Positions 1 through 11,882 of a DNA stretch of 64,000 nucleotides are shown here, piece after piece. Position 1 is the first letter of the stretch; each line of letters opens with the position of its first letter. A program made the position numbers and the translations under genes. The DNA is taken from contig NC_083882.1 of the NCBI RefSeq assembly GCF_032452875.1, positions 57,551,614 through 57,615,613 on the forward strand, in the 5' to 3' direction. Origin of the DNA: Bos javanicus. Its lineage: Eukaryota; Chordata; Mammalia; Artiodactyla; Bovidae. The notes beneath the pieces are model-generated. The model was not told where the DNA came from. It was given only the letters and a program-made list of their open reading frames with translations, and made no database searches.

Positions 1-300
1 ACATGTATGTGCATGCTCTCAGCCTTGACAAGTTGTGCCAGGCTGTAGCATTTTCATTGTATAGTGTGTGGAAAATCGCTCTAGGTTATAGCTGAAATTG
101 TTTGCAGTTGTCTGAGTCCGTGCACGCACTTTGAGATAAAATGTGCCTGAGTGACTGCATGAGGAGATACAACTTCTGAATGCTGCATATTCTTCCAAAA
201 TGACTCTTAGCACAATCTGTTGTAGAATGTGATGAAAAGGAATCTTTTTCACTCAATAAATTTTCATGTGAGATGGTATTTTTTCTATAATATGCATGTT
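1..300 (+). other. Non-repetitive sequence with plus-strand AATAAA; possible ANO3 3' UTR end
   Basis: AATAAA occurs on the plus strand at 255-260, in sequence with no SINE or LINE similarity. In human, ANO3 lies tail-to-tail with SLC5A12 a few kilobases away, so its 3' end is expected near here on the plus strand. No ANO3 coding exon is recognisable in the window. The assignment rests on synteny only. Confidence 0.2.
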
Positions 301-854
301 AATTTAATACTGTTTGTTCTCTAAGTTTGACGCTGGGATTTGTTGAGTGTGTATGGGAAGAGGGGATTACACGTTCTTTAGTTCTCCAAGGCAAGAGTTT
401 CCTTTTCTTTGGGCCCTTCCCCACACTTGAAAGGTTTTGACTGTTTGTCTTCCAATAAACTATCATCATCAAGGCATTTCCTCATATGGTAGTGCAGATG
501 GAGTACCACACTGATCCTAATAGTGCTTTGTGTTAGCAAAGATGGGAGGAGCTTGACCTTGTCACGTAGAAGCATTTTCTTTCTTTCTTTTTTTGACACT
601 TGCACTGGCTCTATCAGTTGCCATTAAAATCTCCTTAGAATAGGAAGTTTAGCAGAGATTATAATTCATGCCAGCGAAGGAGGACAAATTGAACCTGCTG
701 TCAACAAGAAGCCACCAAATGGCCCATTTTTTTCTCAATTTGATGGGGCAAATTGAAAGTCCAGGTTGTGCAAAGAGTTGCGTAACTGATAAGGCTGAAT
801 TGATTAGTCTATCAGTTGGTAACAGGGAGACATAAGCCGAGAGTATGATGTGTT

Positions 855-898
<44 letters not shown>

Positions 899-1626
899 TG
901 GGTGCATCCACACACAGGACTAGGAATTCATTTTATTCTGTAAAAAACAGTGAGCACTTACTCTTTGTGAGATATGCCTAACTCAATCCTGTTACATTCA
1001 TCCGATATTTTTATTTTCCCCCAAATCTCAGTATTATAACAAGCTCTGAAAACAATTTTAAGTTTTTTCCAGAGCATCAGTGAACCTCTCATATCCTTCC
1101 TGTTATCCTCAGTAGCTGAAAAGAAAACATTTTAGGAGTGACTTAGAAAACCCAGCTTCTAGTGGAAAGGAGGGCATTCCCATATAGACATTTCTATTCA
1201 AAATGAAATGTGTCAACAAAACATAGTCTGAAGACTGATTTGACTTGCGCTTGAATCACTAATCAGTGTAGGTTCTCGCTAGCTAGGATTCACATACTTG
1301 TAGTGGTGTTAAGGTACCTTCAAGAGTGCTTGTCAGCTGTGTTCATCTCGGAAACGACACCCATGACCACATTAAATGGTTTTCTTTCTAGAGAACACAG
1401 ATATTAGAGTCACTGCATCCTAGCCACGTCCACAAGACATGTTTTCAGGAAAGTAAGATGACAGCAGGCAGATTGGGAGAAGAGACTCATATCTGAGACC
1501 AGATCCAATTTCTTAGACCATCACATTAAGGAAAAGACATCTATACCTCCTGCCTTATACTTTATGATGGTATCAACGTGTGCTCCTTGAGGAGCACATT
1601 CTTCTTGAGGGAAAAAAAAGGCAACT
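301..1626. other. Intergenic sequence, mostly unassigned, with one TG microsatellite
   Basis: No coding exon or recognised interspersed repeat. It holds a (TG)15 tract at 863-892 followed by a short AG run. Open frames here are short and lack codon structure. Confidence 0.5.
863..892. repeat. (TG)n microsatellite
   Basis: Fifteen uninterrupted TG units; likely length-polymorphic. Confidence 0.95.
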
Positions 1627-1637
1627 GTTCCATGTAT

Positions 1638-1897
1638 CAGTTCAGTTCAGTCACTCAGTCGTGTGCAACTCTTTGAGACCCCATGAATAGCAGCATACCA
1701 GGCCTCCCTGTCCATCACCAATTCCTGGAGTTCACTCAGACTTATGTCCATCGAGTCGGTGATGCCATCCAGCCATCTCATCCTCTGTCGTCCCCTTCTC
1801 CTCCTGCCCCTAATCCCTCCCAGCATCAGGGTCTTTTCCAATGAGTCAACTCTTCGCATGAGGTGGCCAAAGTATTGGAGTTTCAGCTTTAGCATCA
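1638..1897 (-). mobile_element. BovB-derived 3' end (ART2A-like) with target duplication
   Basis: A 260-bp minus-strand copy of the BovB/ART2A 3' end, finishing in a short (ACTGA)n tail at its left side. It is flanked by an 11-bp perfect direct repeat gttccatgtat at 1627-1637 and 1898-1908, which fixes both ends of the insertion. Confidence 0.9.
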
Positions 1898-1908
1898 GTT
1901 CCATGTAT

Positions 1909-3803
1909 AACTATCCCCAGAGTGGGAGCCTTGTACAGTAGACAGGACAGTCAGCTAGGTGGGTTCAGCTTCACATCTTTCCCTGAGAAGGAAGGTGATG
2001 ATACTTTCATACATATGCTGTCATTGACTTATTCAGGGTATTTGTTCGCTCTCAGTTCTCTCTCTGTGGGAAAAGCATTATCTTTGCTCTGTTTTTCAGA
2101 AAACAAACATTTCCTAAAGTTATTAGCTGAAAACAAAACTTAATGAGATCCATTTCGATGATTCCCCACGAAAATGATTGTCATGTGGATAGCTAACCCC
2201 CCTGTGGTATTTAAGCTGCCTGCAAATTTTTATAATTATTTTGTCAATACCCCTCAATGCTGCCAGGTAAACACTTCAGACCAAATTTAATATCTTTTCT
2301 AACAAAAATATGAGCAGATTGTCTCACTGATTTTGACATATTATGCTTCTTTTGGATGCTGTTCTGTAAGTGAGAGAAGGGAGAATTGAATGATGAGTAA
2401 ACTTTGATAGCAAAGATAATTATGGAAGCAGTGTTCTGAGAATGGTGAGCACGGGCACAATGGGACTTTCCTACAAAACCAAAAATGGCTATTTTGCAGA
2501 TCCTGATTCAGTACCTGCTGTCAGTACACCCTGCCTTCTTTCTGACTGAAAAACAATTTCAGTTTAGTTCATCTTTTAATATGAAGAAGAAATGGAGGGT
2601 TTATGGTCTTGTTTTCCTTTTTTTTTCTTTTCTATTTTAAGACATGAAGCTAAATCTAGTAAGCTTAGATTTCAGTGACAACTCTAGTTAAAGAATAATC
2701 GTCTCAGTTTTCAATGTTGAAGATGAAAATGCACTTAAGTGCAAAATTTTATCTTCCTGGAATGGTGGTTGGCCTCTATAGTGTAATTTTCAAGTAGGAA
2801 AGAATTATTAGTGTCCTGTAATTGGGGGGATTTGGGGATGGCCAGAAGAGAAAGACTGGATTTCTCCACACATTTTTGTTCTCAATATGAGAGTTGCATT
2901 GCAGCCATATATTTAACCTGATGATTATAAATATCAATTTTTTTCTTTTTACTTTCAACTTTTGCTCTGAAAATGTGAAAAAATCTTAAAGTATGAATCT
3001 TAACAATGGTGATTATTAATCTTTAAACATTCCAAACTTTCATAAGAAATTTTAAAGCCAATTAAGGAATTCTTTGTTCTGTTGAGGTAGAATAAGTTTT
3101 TTAGATGGTATCTTCCCAAAGATACCGTTACTGAAAGAAGGTTGACATTATTGAAGAAAGTGAACAATAAAGATTCATAAGTTTTTATAATGTAGATTCT
3201 GAATCAGTCAACAACATTGTCTGATTGCTCAGTTCTCTACAAATTCTGCCTGACTATATTATACTGCTACAAATAAGCAATTTGGGGATTGCTTATTTAT
3301 TTTCTTACATGGCGGTTACATTGGCATGAAAGCAATACACTACATGAAATTTATTCTTAGCTTTTCAAATGTGTTGAAGCAGACTCTATAATTGGGAACC
3401 GTGTGTTGTGAATACCTGAGTATACACTTGCTTTAAGATTTTTTAAAAAGAGATGAATTGTTGCTTATAGAAATTCCTGAGGACAAATAAGCCATGTCCA
3501 GAAATGCTACCATCATTATATTTGCTTTTCTTTTATTTACAGTAACCAATTTTATTGTCATAAAATCCCCTTAATGTTTATTTCTCTGTCTGTATGTGTG
3601 TGTGTATGTGTATATGTAGCCCTGGGTAGCCCAGCTGTTACAAGCACTATCCAAAACACTGAAAAAGAAGTCATGTTTTATAACAATATGTCAGATCTTA
3701 TTTTGACATATGTTTGCTTGCTCACTTGGTTGACCTCCCATACCATGTTGTTTAAATAGAAGATTTTAGAGAAGATAACTATTTTCATCCCATTCCTGAC
3801 CCT
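1909..3803. other. Intergenic stretch, nothing recognised
   Basis: AT-rich sequence without an exon or a repeat family I can name. A short TG-rich tract lies at 3595-3616. Confidence 0.4.
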
Positions 3804-5027
3804 AGTCAGTCAGTCAGTCAGTCAGATCAGTTGCTCAGTCGTGTCCGACTCTTTGTGACCCCATGAACTGCAGCAAGCCAGGCCTCCCTGTCCATCACCA
3901 ACTCCCGGAGTCCACCCAGACCCATGTCCATTAAGTTGGAGATGCCAAACAATTTCATCCTCTGTCTTCCCCTTCTCCTCCTGCGCTCAATCTTTCCCAG
4001 CATCAGGGTCTTTTCAAATGAGTCAGTTCTTCGCGTCAGGTGGCCAAAGTACTGGGGTTTCAGCTTCAGCATCAGTCCTTCCAATGAATATTCAGGACTG
4101 ATTTCCTTTAGGATGACTGGTTGGATCTCCCTGCGGTCCAAGGGACTCTGAAGAGTCTTCTCCAACACCACGGTTCAAAAGCATCAACTCTTCAACACTC
4201 AGCTTTCTTTATACTCCAACTTTCACATCCATACATGACCACTGGAAAAACCATAGCCTTCACTAGATGGACCTTTGTTGGCAAAGTGATGTCTCTTCTT
4301 TTTAATATGCTGTCTAGGTTGATCATAACTTTCCTTCCAGGAAGCAAGCATCTTTTAATTTCATGGCTGCAATCACCATCTGCAGTGATTTGGAGCCCAG
4401 AAAAATAAAGTCAGCCACTGTTTCCACTGTTTCCCCATCTATTTGCCAAGAAGTGATGGGACTGGATGGCATGATCTTAGTTTTCTGAATGTTGAGCTTT
4501 AAGCCAACTTTTTCACTTTCCTCTTTCACTTTCATCAAGAGGCCCTTTAGTTCCTCTTCACTTTCTGCCATAAGGGTGGTGTCATCTGCATATCTGAGGT
4601 TATTGATATTTCTCCTGGCAATCTTGATTCCAGCTTGTGCTTCTTCCAGCCCAGCGTTTCTCATGATGTACTCTGCATAGAAGTTAAATAAGCAGGGTGA
4701 CAATATACAGCTTTGACGTACTCCTTTTCCTATTTGGAACCAGTCTGTTGTTCCATGTCCAGTTCTAATTGTTGCTTCCTAACCTGTATACAGATTTCTC
4801 AAGAGGCAGGTCAGGTGGTCTGGTATGCCTATCTCTTTCAGAATTTTCCACAGTTTATTATGATCAACACAGTGAAAGACTTTGGCATCGTCAATAAAGC
4901 AGAAATAGATGTTTTTCTGGAACTCTTGCTTTTTCAATGATCCAGTGGATGTTGGCAATTCGATCTCGGGTTCCTCTGCCTTTTCTAAAACCAGCCTGAA
5001 CATCTGGAAGTTTGAATGAACTTCAGT
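3804..5027 (-). mobile_element. 5'-truncated BovB LINE with reverse transcriptase remnant
   Basis: About 1.2 kb, minus strand. A (CAGT)n tail at 3804-3826 marks the 3' end. Frames at 4323-4703 and 4779-5033 encode broken BovB reverse transcriptase, including the catalytic-type LRYADDTTLMA stretch and DHNKLWKILKE. Frameshifts separate the pieces, so it cannot make an active enzyme. Confidence 0.9.
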
Positions 5028-6110
5028 CTGCACTTATATTTAGAAGATATAATTAAAATAATTATATATTTTCATTATGTATATCTATTCTTATTCTATA
5101 GGCATTTTCCCCCTAAAATTAGTTATACAAATGGCATTAAATTGAGTGGTATTCCAAGGCTCTATCAAAAAGCTACGTACACTTTTGGAAATATAAAAAT
5201 ATCATCTTAAATTTCCTATTGATGTACAGAAGCATTATTATTAACCAACAGTTTCCATTATAGAGTAGGATTATTTTTCTAATTTGTCATTAGAGTCCAA
5301 TAAGAAAGGCCACTGTTATCCTGAAATCCCATGTGAGGGCCATTTTGTATTAAGTAGCCAAATATTTATAACCTTATGTCTGTCTTGTGAAGATAACTTT
5401 ATATTTCAAATACCAAAGGTACAGTAAAAGAAAAGTGGGCTTATGAGTGTTTCTTACTCATGTAAGTGTTTGCAAATCTAGATTATGTGGGTCAAAAGAT
5501 TGGAATGGAGGAGAAAATAATGGCATTAACTCTTTCCAAGAATTGCAAATAAAAATAACCATTAGGTGATTACAATTGATTACTAGTTACTCTTGCTTAA
5601 TTAAAAGTTTTACATCATTTTAATATACATCATTTGTAATATCAATTAAATTTTGTTTGAAAATAGATTTTACTTCAAGGTTATAAATACTGGATAAAAG
5701 AGGTTAACTCTATAGGAAACCTAGTTGCTACAAAACTGAGACTGAGCACATTAGATTTTTTAATATTCAAATGTACATAGAAGGAGCTAAAATGTCTATT
5801 ACTAATTTTAAAGCAATTTATTTCTAAAAGAACAACTAAAGGGAGACTCCCCTATGTTTTTTATTTGTTGATCTGATCTTTGTAATAATGCTTGATTAAG
5901 ATTGAAATTACCATAAATAGATTTCAATAATACTATCTTTGAAATACTGGTTGCAAGCTCCCTGGTCTGTGGTTTATTTCTTTTTATTTTAGAAAGAAAT
6001 GGTATAACACCATAAAATCACAAGATAATGAAATTTATACTAAACAGAAATTTATTTGAATTAAACAAAAGGAAAAGTCCTCCCGCTTTCCACTGTTGTT
6101 TCACTTCACC
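5028..6110. other. Intergenic AT-rich stretch, nothing recognised
   Basis: No exon, no named repeat. Confidence 0.4.
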
Positions 6111-7060
6111 TCAGTTCAGTCGCTTAGTCGTGTCCGACTCTTTGCAACCCTATGAACCGCAGCACGCCAGGCCTCCCTATCCATCACCAACTCCTGGAGT
6201 CCATCCAAACCCATGTCCATTGAGTCGGTGATGCCATCCAACCATCTCATCCTCTGTTGTTCCCTTCTCCTCCTGCCTGCAATCTTTCCCAGCATCAGGG
6301 TCTTTTCAAATGAGTCAGTTCTTCACATCAGGTGGCCAAAGTATTGGAGTTTCAGCTTCAACATCAGTCCTTCCAATGAACACCCAGGACTGATTTCCTT
6401 TAGGATGGACTGGTTGGATCTCCTTGCAGTCCAAGGGACTCTCAAGAGTCTTCTCCAACACCACAGTTCAAAAGCATCAATTCTTTAGTGCTCAGCTTTC
6501 TTTATAGTCCAACTCTCACATCCATACATGACCACTGGAAAAATCATAGCCTTGACTAGACGGACATTTGTTGGCAAAGTGATGTCTCTGCTTTTTAATA
6601 TGCTGTCTAGGTTGGTCATAACTTTCCTTCCAAGGAGTAAGCGTCTTTTAATTTCATGGCTGCAGTCACCATCTGCAGTGATTTTGGAGCCCAGAAAAAT
6701 AAAGTCAGCCACTGTTTCCCCATCTATTTGCCATGAAGTGATGGGACTGGATGCCATGATCTTAGTTTTCTGAATGTTGAGCTTTAAGCCAATTTTTTCA
6801 CTCTCCTCTTTCACTTTCATCAAGAGGCTCTTTAGTTTCTCTTCACTTTCTGCCATAAGGCTGGTGTCATCTGCATATCTGAGGTTATTGATATTTCTCC
6901 CGGCAATCTTGATTCCAGCTTGTGCTTCCTCCAGCCCAGCATTTCTCATGAGGTACTCTGCATATAAGTTAAATAAACACGGTGACAATATACAGCCTTG
7001 ACATACTCCTTTTCCTATTTGGAACCACTCTGTTGTTTCATGTCCAGTTTTAACTGTTCC
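6111..7060 (-). mobile_element. 5'-truncated BovB LINE with reverse transcriptase remnant
   Basis: About 950 bp on the minus strand. The frame at 6485-6988 carries 167 codons of BovB reverse transcriptase (SPCLFNLYAEY, LRYADDTSLMA, VMYGCESWTIKKAEH). The 3' portion continues to a short CAGTT tail at the left. Frames are broken and the 5' end is absent. Confidence 0.9.
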
Positions 7061-7429
7061 TTTGATTAGAGAACTACATATGCTATTAACTGTGCATTGA
7101 ATGGCAAACTTGGGTTGAAATGCTGTTTACTTATCAAAGTTTATACTTATAAATGTATTACTTAAATTATAGATATGAATATTATACTTTTCAATAACAA
7201 AACTTTTCTGTCTTTAGAACAGTATTTTTTTTTTCCTGTTTTTAAGAATTTAGGACCTTTAGGAAAGTTACTCTCTGGAAGATCATATTTTAATTGCACT
7301 CAGCATTATGTGTCTTGAAAATCCTAAAGGGAAACAGTAAACCAGTTTAATTTAAAAGGAATCCTGGAATGGATACCATTTTCTTCAGGCACTGCGGACT
7401 AACAGCCACTGAATGTTATACACAGGTCA

Positions 7430-7610
7430 GTCCCTGTGCCAACTACCTTAGATTATTTACCTCTGTCAATCCTTGCAGCAGTTCTATTAAGTAGAGACTG
7501 TTTTGCTGCTTTTAATTTGTGAATAAAGTTTAGAAAGTCTTGCCCAAGATTACCAAGATAATTTTTGCTGGAACTTACATTTATACCTGAAGCCCTTTGA
7601 CTCCAATCCC
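7430..7610 (-). repeat. MIR SINE relic
   Basis: The arrangement gtgccaactacctt..., then ...aataaagtttagaaagtcttgcccaag... fits a diverged MIR core in reverse orientation. Old and degraded. Confidence 0.5.
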
Positions 7611-8532
7611 TCACCTCAATCAAGGAGCTATACTCCTTGCTCCAAATGGTGACAAAGAAAATGTCAGTCATCAAAACGAATTCATTCCATATGAGTGAAA
7701 GAGGCATTGAGGACATTCTATTCCATTTCTACCAATATCTGTGGGTATGTTTAACAGATTAAGAGACTGGAGTCAAATTTAGCACATTTTAGGCCATCCT
7801 AAGAGCTCATCATTCATTGCCCCCTTATTGAAAATAACCCTGTTCATTCTGTGGCAAAACCAAGCACAAGTGTAACCCATTTTTATGGCTTTGAACTTAG
7901 CCCTGGGCAGACTTTATACCTCCGCAGCGGCCTTGACACAACTCTGAGCTGGCGTGCCTCAGGGAGGAGTGAGGCAGCAGAGGTGTGCTATGACTGACTA
8001 GGCAGACCTGTTGGCTTTGCCCTTGTAGGGCCCGTCTGCTTCACTGCACAGCACGTGTGGCTTCTGCGCACTGTGGAAGGTGGCTTTCCTGTGGATCCCC
8101 ATCTGCTCTTGGATTTTTCACCTGTTCTTTTGGGGAGAATTAGGTGTGATCCCTATATTGACCTCTAAAATTTCTTGAAATGTGACTTCAGAATGCCATA
8201 GGTTCAATCACATGAGAGAAGACAGAGATATTTTTATAATAAATATTATTTTCAATGTGCAAGTAAGTCATTTTATATTTTGGTAACACTCTAGGTGAAA
8301 GAATTAGTGACTGAAAAAGAAAAAGGATCCAAAAACTTTCTGGGAAAGTAGTAAGCTAGTGAAATATCTGCAGGAGAATTTGGAGTAAACTTTGTAAGAG
8401 AATTTGTGAGTAAAATGGAAAAATATAGGGTACCTTTTAGTTTTGCAGAATTCCAAGTGAAGTTCTGAATTTCATATATATAGCTACTATATATATGTAT
8501 GTATATATACACATACATCTATATATTTATAG
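7611..8532. other. Intergenic stretch with an AT microsatellite
   Basis: 8473-8531 is an irregular TA/TATG simple repeat. The remainder has no exon. A mildly GC-richer patch lies at about 7900-8110 with no gene signal. Confidence 0.45.
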
Positions 8533-8738
8533 TGTGATGCTCAGTTGTGTCTAACTTTTTGGGACCCCATGACTGTAGCCTGCCAAACTCCTTTGTCCAA
8601 GGAATTTTCCAGGCAAGAATACTGGAATGGGTTGCCATTTCCTCCTCCAGAGGATCTTCCCTACCCAGGAATAGAACTCACATCTCCTATGGCTCCTGCA
8701 TTGGCAGGTGGATTCTTTACCACTGAGCAACAGGGATA
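8533..8738 (-). mobile_element. Bov-tA SINE
   Basis: Minus-strand Bov-tA. The tRNA-derived head is at the right (accactgagcaacaggg) and the Bov-A body at the left (gctcagttgtgtctaac). Confidence 0.85.
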
Positions 8739-9862
8739 TCTCTTTATAGATAGAGCTACTGTTAATCTAATTCTTATCCTTAGATTTTTTTTTCCTTCTC
8801 TATCCCATTAACTGAGCCAATGAGGTTTGGCCCAGATTTCAACATCCACCCAATGTATTTTTCAAGTTCTAATTGATAAGAATGCCTTAACCACTAAATC
8901 ATTTGGAAATAGTTGCAATTCTCAATTTACAAATCCTAGAACAATACCTTCATTAACATGGTGTACCTCAAAAATATTTTTAGTAATTCTTTTCATTCTC
9001 ATTTTCATATTATTTTCTCCAATGTACTCCCTTTCCCTTCTTTCCTCCTCTTTTCAAAATGTATTTTTCTCATCTCTATTGTATACCATAGCCAAATTTT
9101 CTCTTCTTCTCCCATTATTTCCCCTCTTGTTTGAAATTGGAGAAGAGAAGGCAAGCAATGGACTATGACTTATAAACTCCGGCTATATTTTAAATTCCTC
9201 TATTGATTGTTTTCCCTTCTTTCTAGTTTATCTCCCTGTTAATAAACACTATTTACATAACTTCCCCCCATCTCCTGCTTCTTTTAAAGTTTTCTCCTCT
9301 TGGGTAACATTGACAAAACACAGCCTTGGGACTCCTTATCTCTATTTATTTGGACCATTTCTCCTTACTTTGCTGACATACTTGTTCTAGGCCTCTTCAT
9401 CTTGCCTGGCCACCAAAATAAATACCTGGCCCCTGACCTAATGTACTTAACAGACATCAGTTTGTTTTCTACTATCTTTCCTCTGATCTAGCATCTTTGG
9501 CACTGCCTCTTTTTAACCCTTTAAGGATTTGATTTCTTTTCTTCTTCCAAAAAGCTTTGACTGACTCTCCATTTGTTAATTCACTTTTTGATCTATAGTC
9601 TCCTCTCACTCCAGAACTTTAACGATTATTTTCTAGAATTCAACAACTAGGGTCTTTACTTCCATCTCCTTAACCTGATGGATCACAGTGAGTTTGCAGA
9701 TATGAACTGAAGAAACAAAGTAGGAATCCTGTGGATGAGGCACTTAGCATCAAAGAAGACTCTAGGGCTACTGAAATCCCCTGTGGGTTGGTAAGCTATC
9801 TGTAAGTTTCTTTTGCACAGTACTGTCCTAATTCACTTCCTATTGGGGGCCTTTGCTCTTTA
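8739..9862. other. Intergenic pyrimidine-rich stretch, nothing recognised
   Basis: T/C-rich sequence on the plus strand. The 113-codon frame at 8827-9168 is low-complexity Phe/Leu/Ser and has no family resemblance. Confidence 0.4.
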
Positions 9863-10081
9863 CCCAGCTCAGTAGTAAAGAATCCTCCTGCCAGTGCAGG
9901 AGATGCTGGAGTGCAGGAGACAACAGAGACATAGGTTCGATCCCTGGGTCAGAAAGATCCCCTGCAGTAGGAAATGGCAACCCACTCCAGTATTCTTGCC
10001 TGAAAACTTCCATGGAAAGAGAAGCCTGAAAGGCTACGGTCCATAGTGTCACAAAGAGTCAGACATGACTGAGAAACTGAG
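9863..10081 (+). mobile_element. Bov-tA SINE
   Basis: Plus-strand copy: head cagctcagtagtaaagaatc, body ending cagacatgactgagaaactg. The head contains a small internal duplication (gtgcaggaga repeated). Confidence 0.85.
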
Positions 10082-10512
10082 CACTCATGCATGCACAGAA
10101 AAAGACTCCAGACTTCTTATTTAGCACAGTGTGAATTTTTCACTGTAAGGTGATAGACGAGAAGAAGAAATACTACACTAAGAACATAAAGGGAGCAGAG
10201 TATTTAGTTATAATTGTTCCCATTTACCAGACATACCAGTCTGTCCTCTTGTGTTGAGCAAAATTAATTTGAAGGCTTGATCAGGACAGCTGTAATAGCA
10301 AGAATGACTGGAAGAGGACTTAAAGGTGTGTGGGTGGGTTGGGGGGAGGGACTAAGAGCAATTGTGTTCCCACTGCACCTGAAGGATGAAGGGATGCAAC
10401 ATGTCTGCATATGTGTAAGGTATGGGGGTTGGGGTGGACGTCATTCCCTTGTTTTATGTGCAGTGTCAGGGAAGCATTTAATATGCATCTCTCCTCCTGC
10501 AAACTCCAACAT

Positions 10513-10851
10513 GTATGTGCTGTGTGTGCTTAGTCGCTCAGTCCTGTCCAACTCTTTGAGACCCCATGGACTGCAGCACCCCCAGGCTCCTCTGTCCATG
10601 GGGATTCTCAGGCGAGAAGACTGGAGTGGGTGGCTGTTTCCTTCTCCAGGAGATCTTCCCAACCCAGGGATTGAATCCAGGTCTCCCACATTGCAGGCAG
10701 ATTCTTTACCAGCTGAGCCACCAGGGAAGCCCAAGAGTACTGGAGTGGGTAGCCTATCCCTTCTCCAGGGCATCTTCCTGACCCAGGAATCGAACTGGGG
10801 TCTCCTGCATTGCAGGCAGATTCTTTACCAGCTGAGCTACCAGGGAAGCTC
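10513..10851 (-). mobile_element. Bov-tA SINE with duplicated tRNA-like head
   Basis: Minus strand. A normal Bov-tA spans 10513-10734, and a second copy of its right half (from tactggagtgggtagcc to the accagggaag head) follows at 10735-10851. The same arrangement occurs at 13578-13889. Open frames across it, including a 225-codon one, are SINE translations. Confidence 0.85.
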
Positions 10852-11127
10852 AAACTTCAAGATATTTGATGGCTTAAAAAAAAAAAAAAAAAACTACAAA
10901 AAAAAAATACACAGCCAACAAACAAACACACACAGTCCCTGGAACTTTATATAACACAAAGCAAAGAGACTGATTCTTGCACTCTGATGAAGTCAAGCCC
11001 AAATTTATTAAAAAAGAAAGTTGCTGGGGCACTTAAGTCTTGTTTATTTTTTCTCACCTGAAAGTGGGATCTTCCAAAGAATAATCTTCAGAATATTCTG
11101 GGGAACATTCATTTTATTTGTGGTCAT

Positions 11128-11430
11128 CAGTTCAGTTCATTTCAGTCGCTGAGTTGTGTCCGACTCTTTGCGACCCCATGAATCGCAGCACGCCAGGCCT
11201 CCCTGTCCATGACCAACTCCCAGAGTTCACTCAGACTCACGCCCATCGAGTCAGTGATGCCATCCAGCCATTTCATACTTTGTCGTCCCCTTCTCCTCAT
11301 GCCCCCAATCCCTCCCAGCATCAGGATCTTTTCCAATGAGTCAACTCTTTGCATGAGGTGGCCAAAGTACTGGAGTTTCAGCTTTACCATCATTCCTTCC
11401 AAAGAAATCCCAGGGCTGATCTCCTTCAGA
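11128..11430 (-). mobile_element. BovB/ART2A 3' end in the probable 3' UTR
   Basis: About 300 bp of BovB-derived 3' sequence on the minus strand with a CAGTT-type tail at 11128. It lies between the SLC5A12 stop and the nearest AATAAA, in the same orientation as the gene. Confidence 0.88.
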
Positions 11431-11474
11431 CAACCCCTCTTCTAGTACTGGCAACTACAAAGTCTACTAACCAA

Positions 11475-11671
11475 TGTGCTTAGTCGCTCAGTCGTGTCTG
11501 ACCCCATGGACTATAGCCCACCAGGCTCCTCTGTCCATGAGGATTCTCTAGGCAAGAATACTGGAGTGGGTTTCCATGCCCTCCTCCAGGGAATCTTCCC
11601 AACCCAGGGATTGAACCCAGGTCTCCCGCATTGCAGGCGGATTCTTTACTGTCTGAGCCACCAGGGAAGCC
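11475..11671 (-). mobile_element. Bov-tA SINE in the probable 3' UTR
   Basis: Minus-strand Bov-tA starting about 65 bp beyond the stop codon, in sense with SLC5A12, so it should be part of the mature mRNA. Confidence 0.88.
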
Positions 11672-11735
11672 CACTAAACATTAGGAAAGGAGTATGTGGA
11701 CTGTGTGTATCAGTGTATCATGTGTGTGTGTTGCC

Positions 11736-11882
11736 TTAGAAATGGGTAATCTTCTCTAAAGCCATGTTGTCGTAGCTTTTGTCCTTGGGATCGTAGCCTG
11801 GAACCAGGCTTTCTTGCTTGAGGCCGTTTTGTAAGATAGATTCAGCTCCTTGTTTCCAGGTACTGCCATTCTCAAGGTTTTC
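11736..11882 (-). CDS. SLC5A12: SLC5A12 exon 15, C-terminal tail and stop (residues 570-617)
   Basis: 147 nt including TAA at 11738-11736. Encodes the hydrophilic tail ENLENGSTWKQGAES... ending DNMALEKITHF. Compared with the human tail from memory, two residues are missing near Glu-Ser-Leu-Val-Pro and one is gained near the end. The final Thr-His-Phe fits a class I PDZ-binding motif; the paralogue SLC5A8 also ends in such a motif. Confidence 0.96.
   Translation of the reverse strand, partial: ENLENGSTWKQGAESILQNGLKQESLVPGYDPKDKSYDNMALEKITHF

Larger units (their letters stand above)
11000..11735 (-). other. SLC5A12: Probable SLC5A12 3' UTR with candidate polyadenylation signals
   Basis: Downstream of the stop on the minus strand, the nearest AATAAA (TTTATT on the plus strand) is at 11113-11118, followed by others at 11043-11048 and 11004-11009. 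If used, the 3' UTR would be about 630-740 nt, and most of it would be a Bov-tA (11475-11671) and a BovB 3' end (11128-11430). The true end cannot be fixed from sequence alone. Confidence 0.4.

Noticed and set aside
649..915. 88-residue frame with a His-Thr repeat
   Set aside because: The repeat is the translated (TG)n microsatellite; no other coding evidence.
10277..10954. 225-codon open frame on the plus strand
   Set aside because: Most of it is an antisense translation of the double-headed Bov-tA plus a poly-A stretch (poly-Lys). There is no domain, and the frame is not conserved in the sister SINE.
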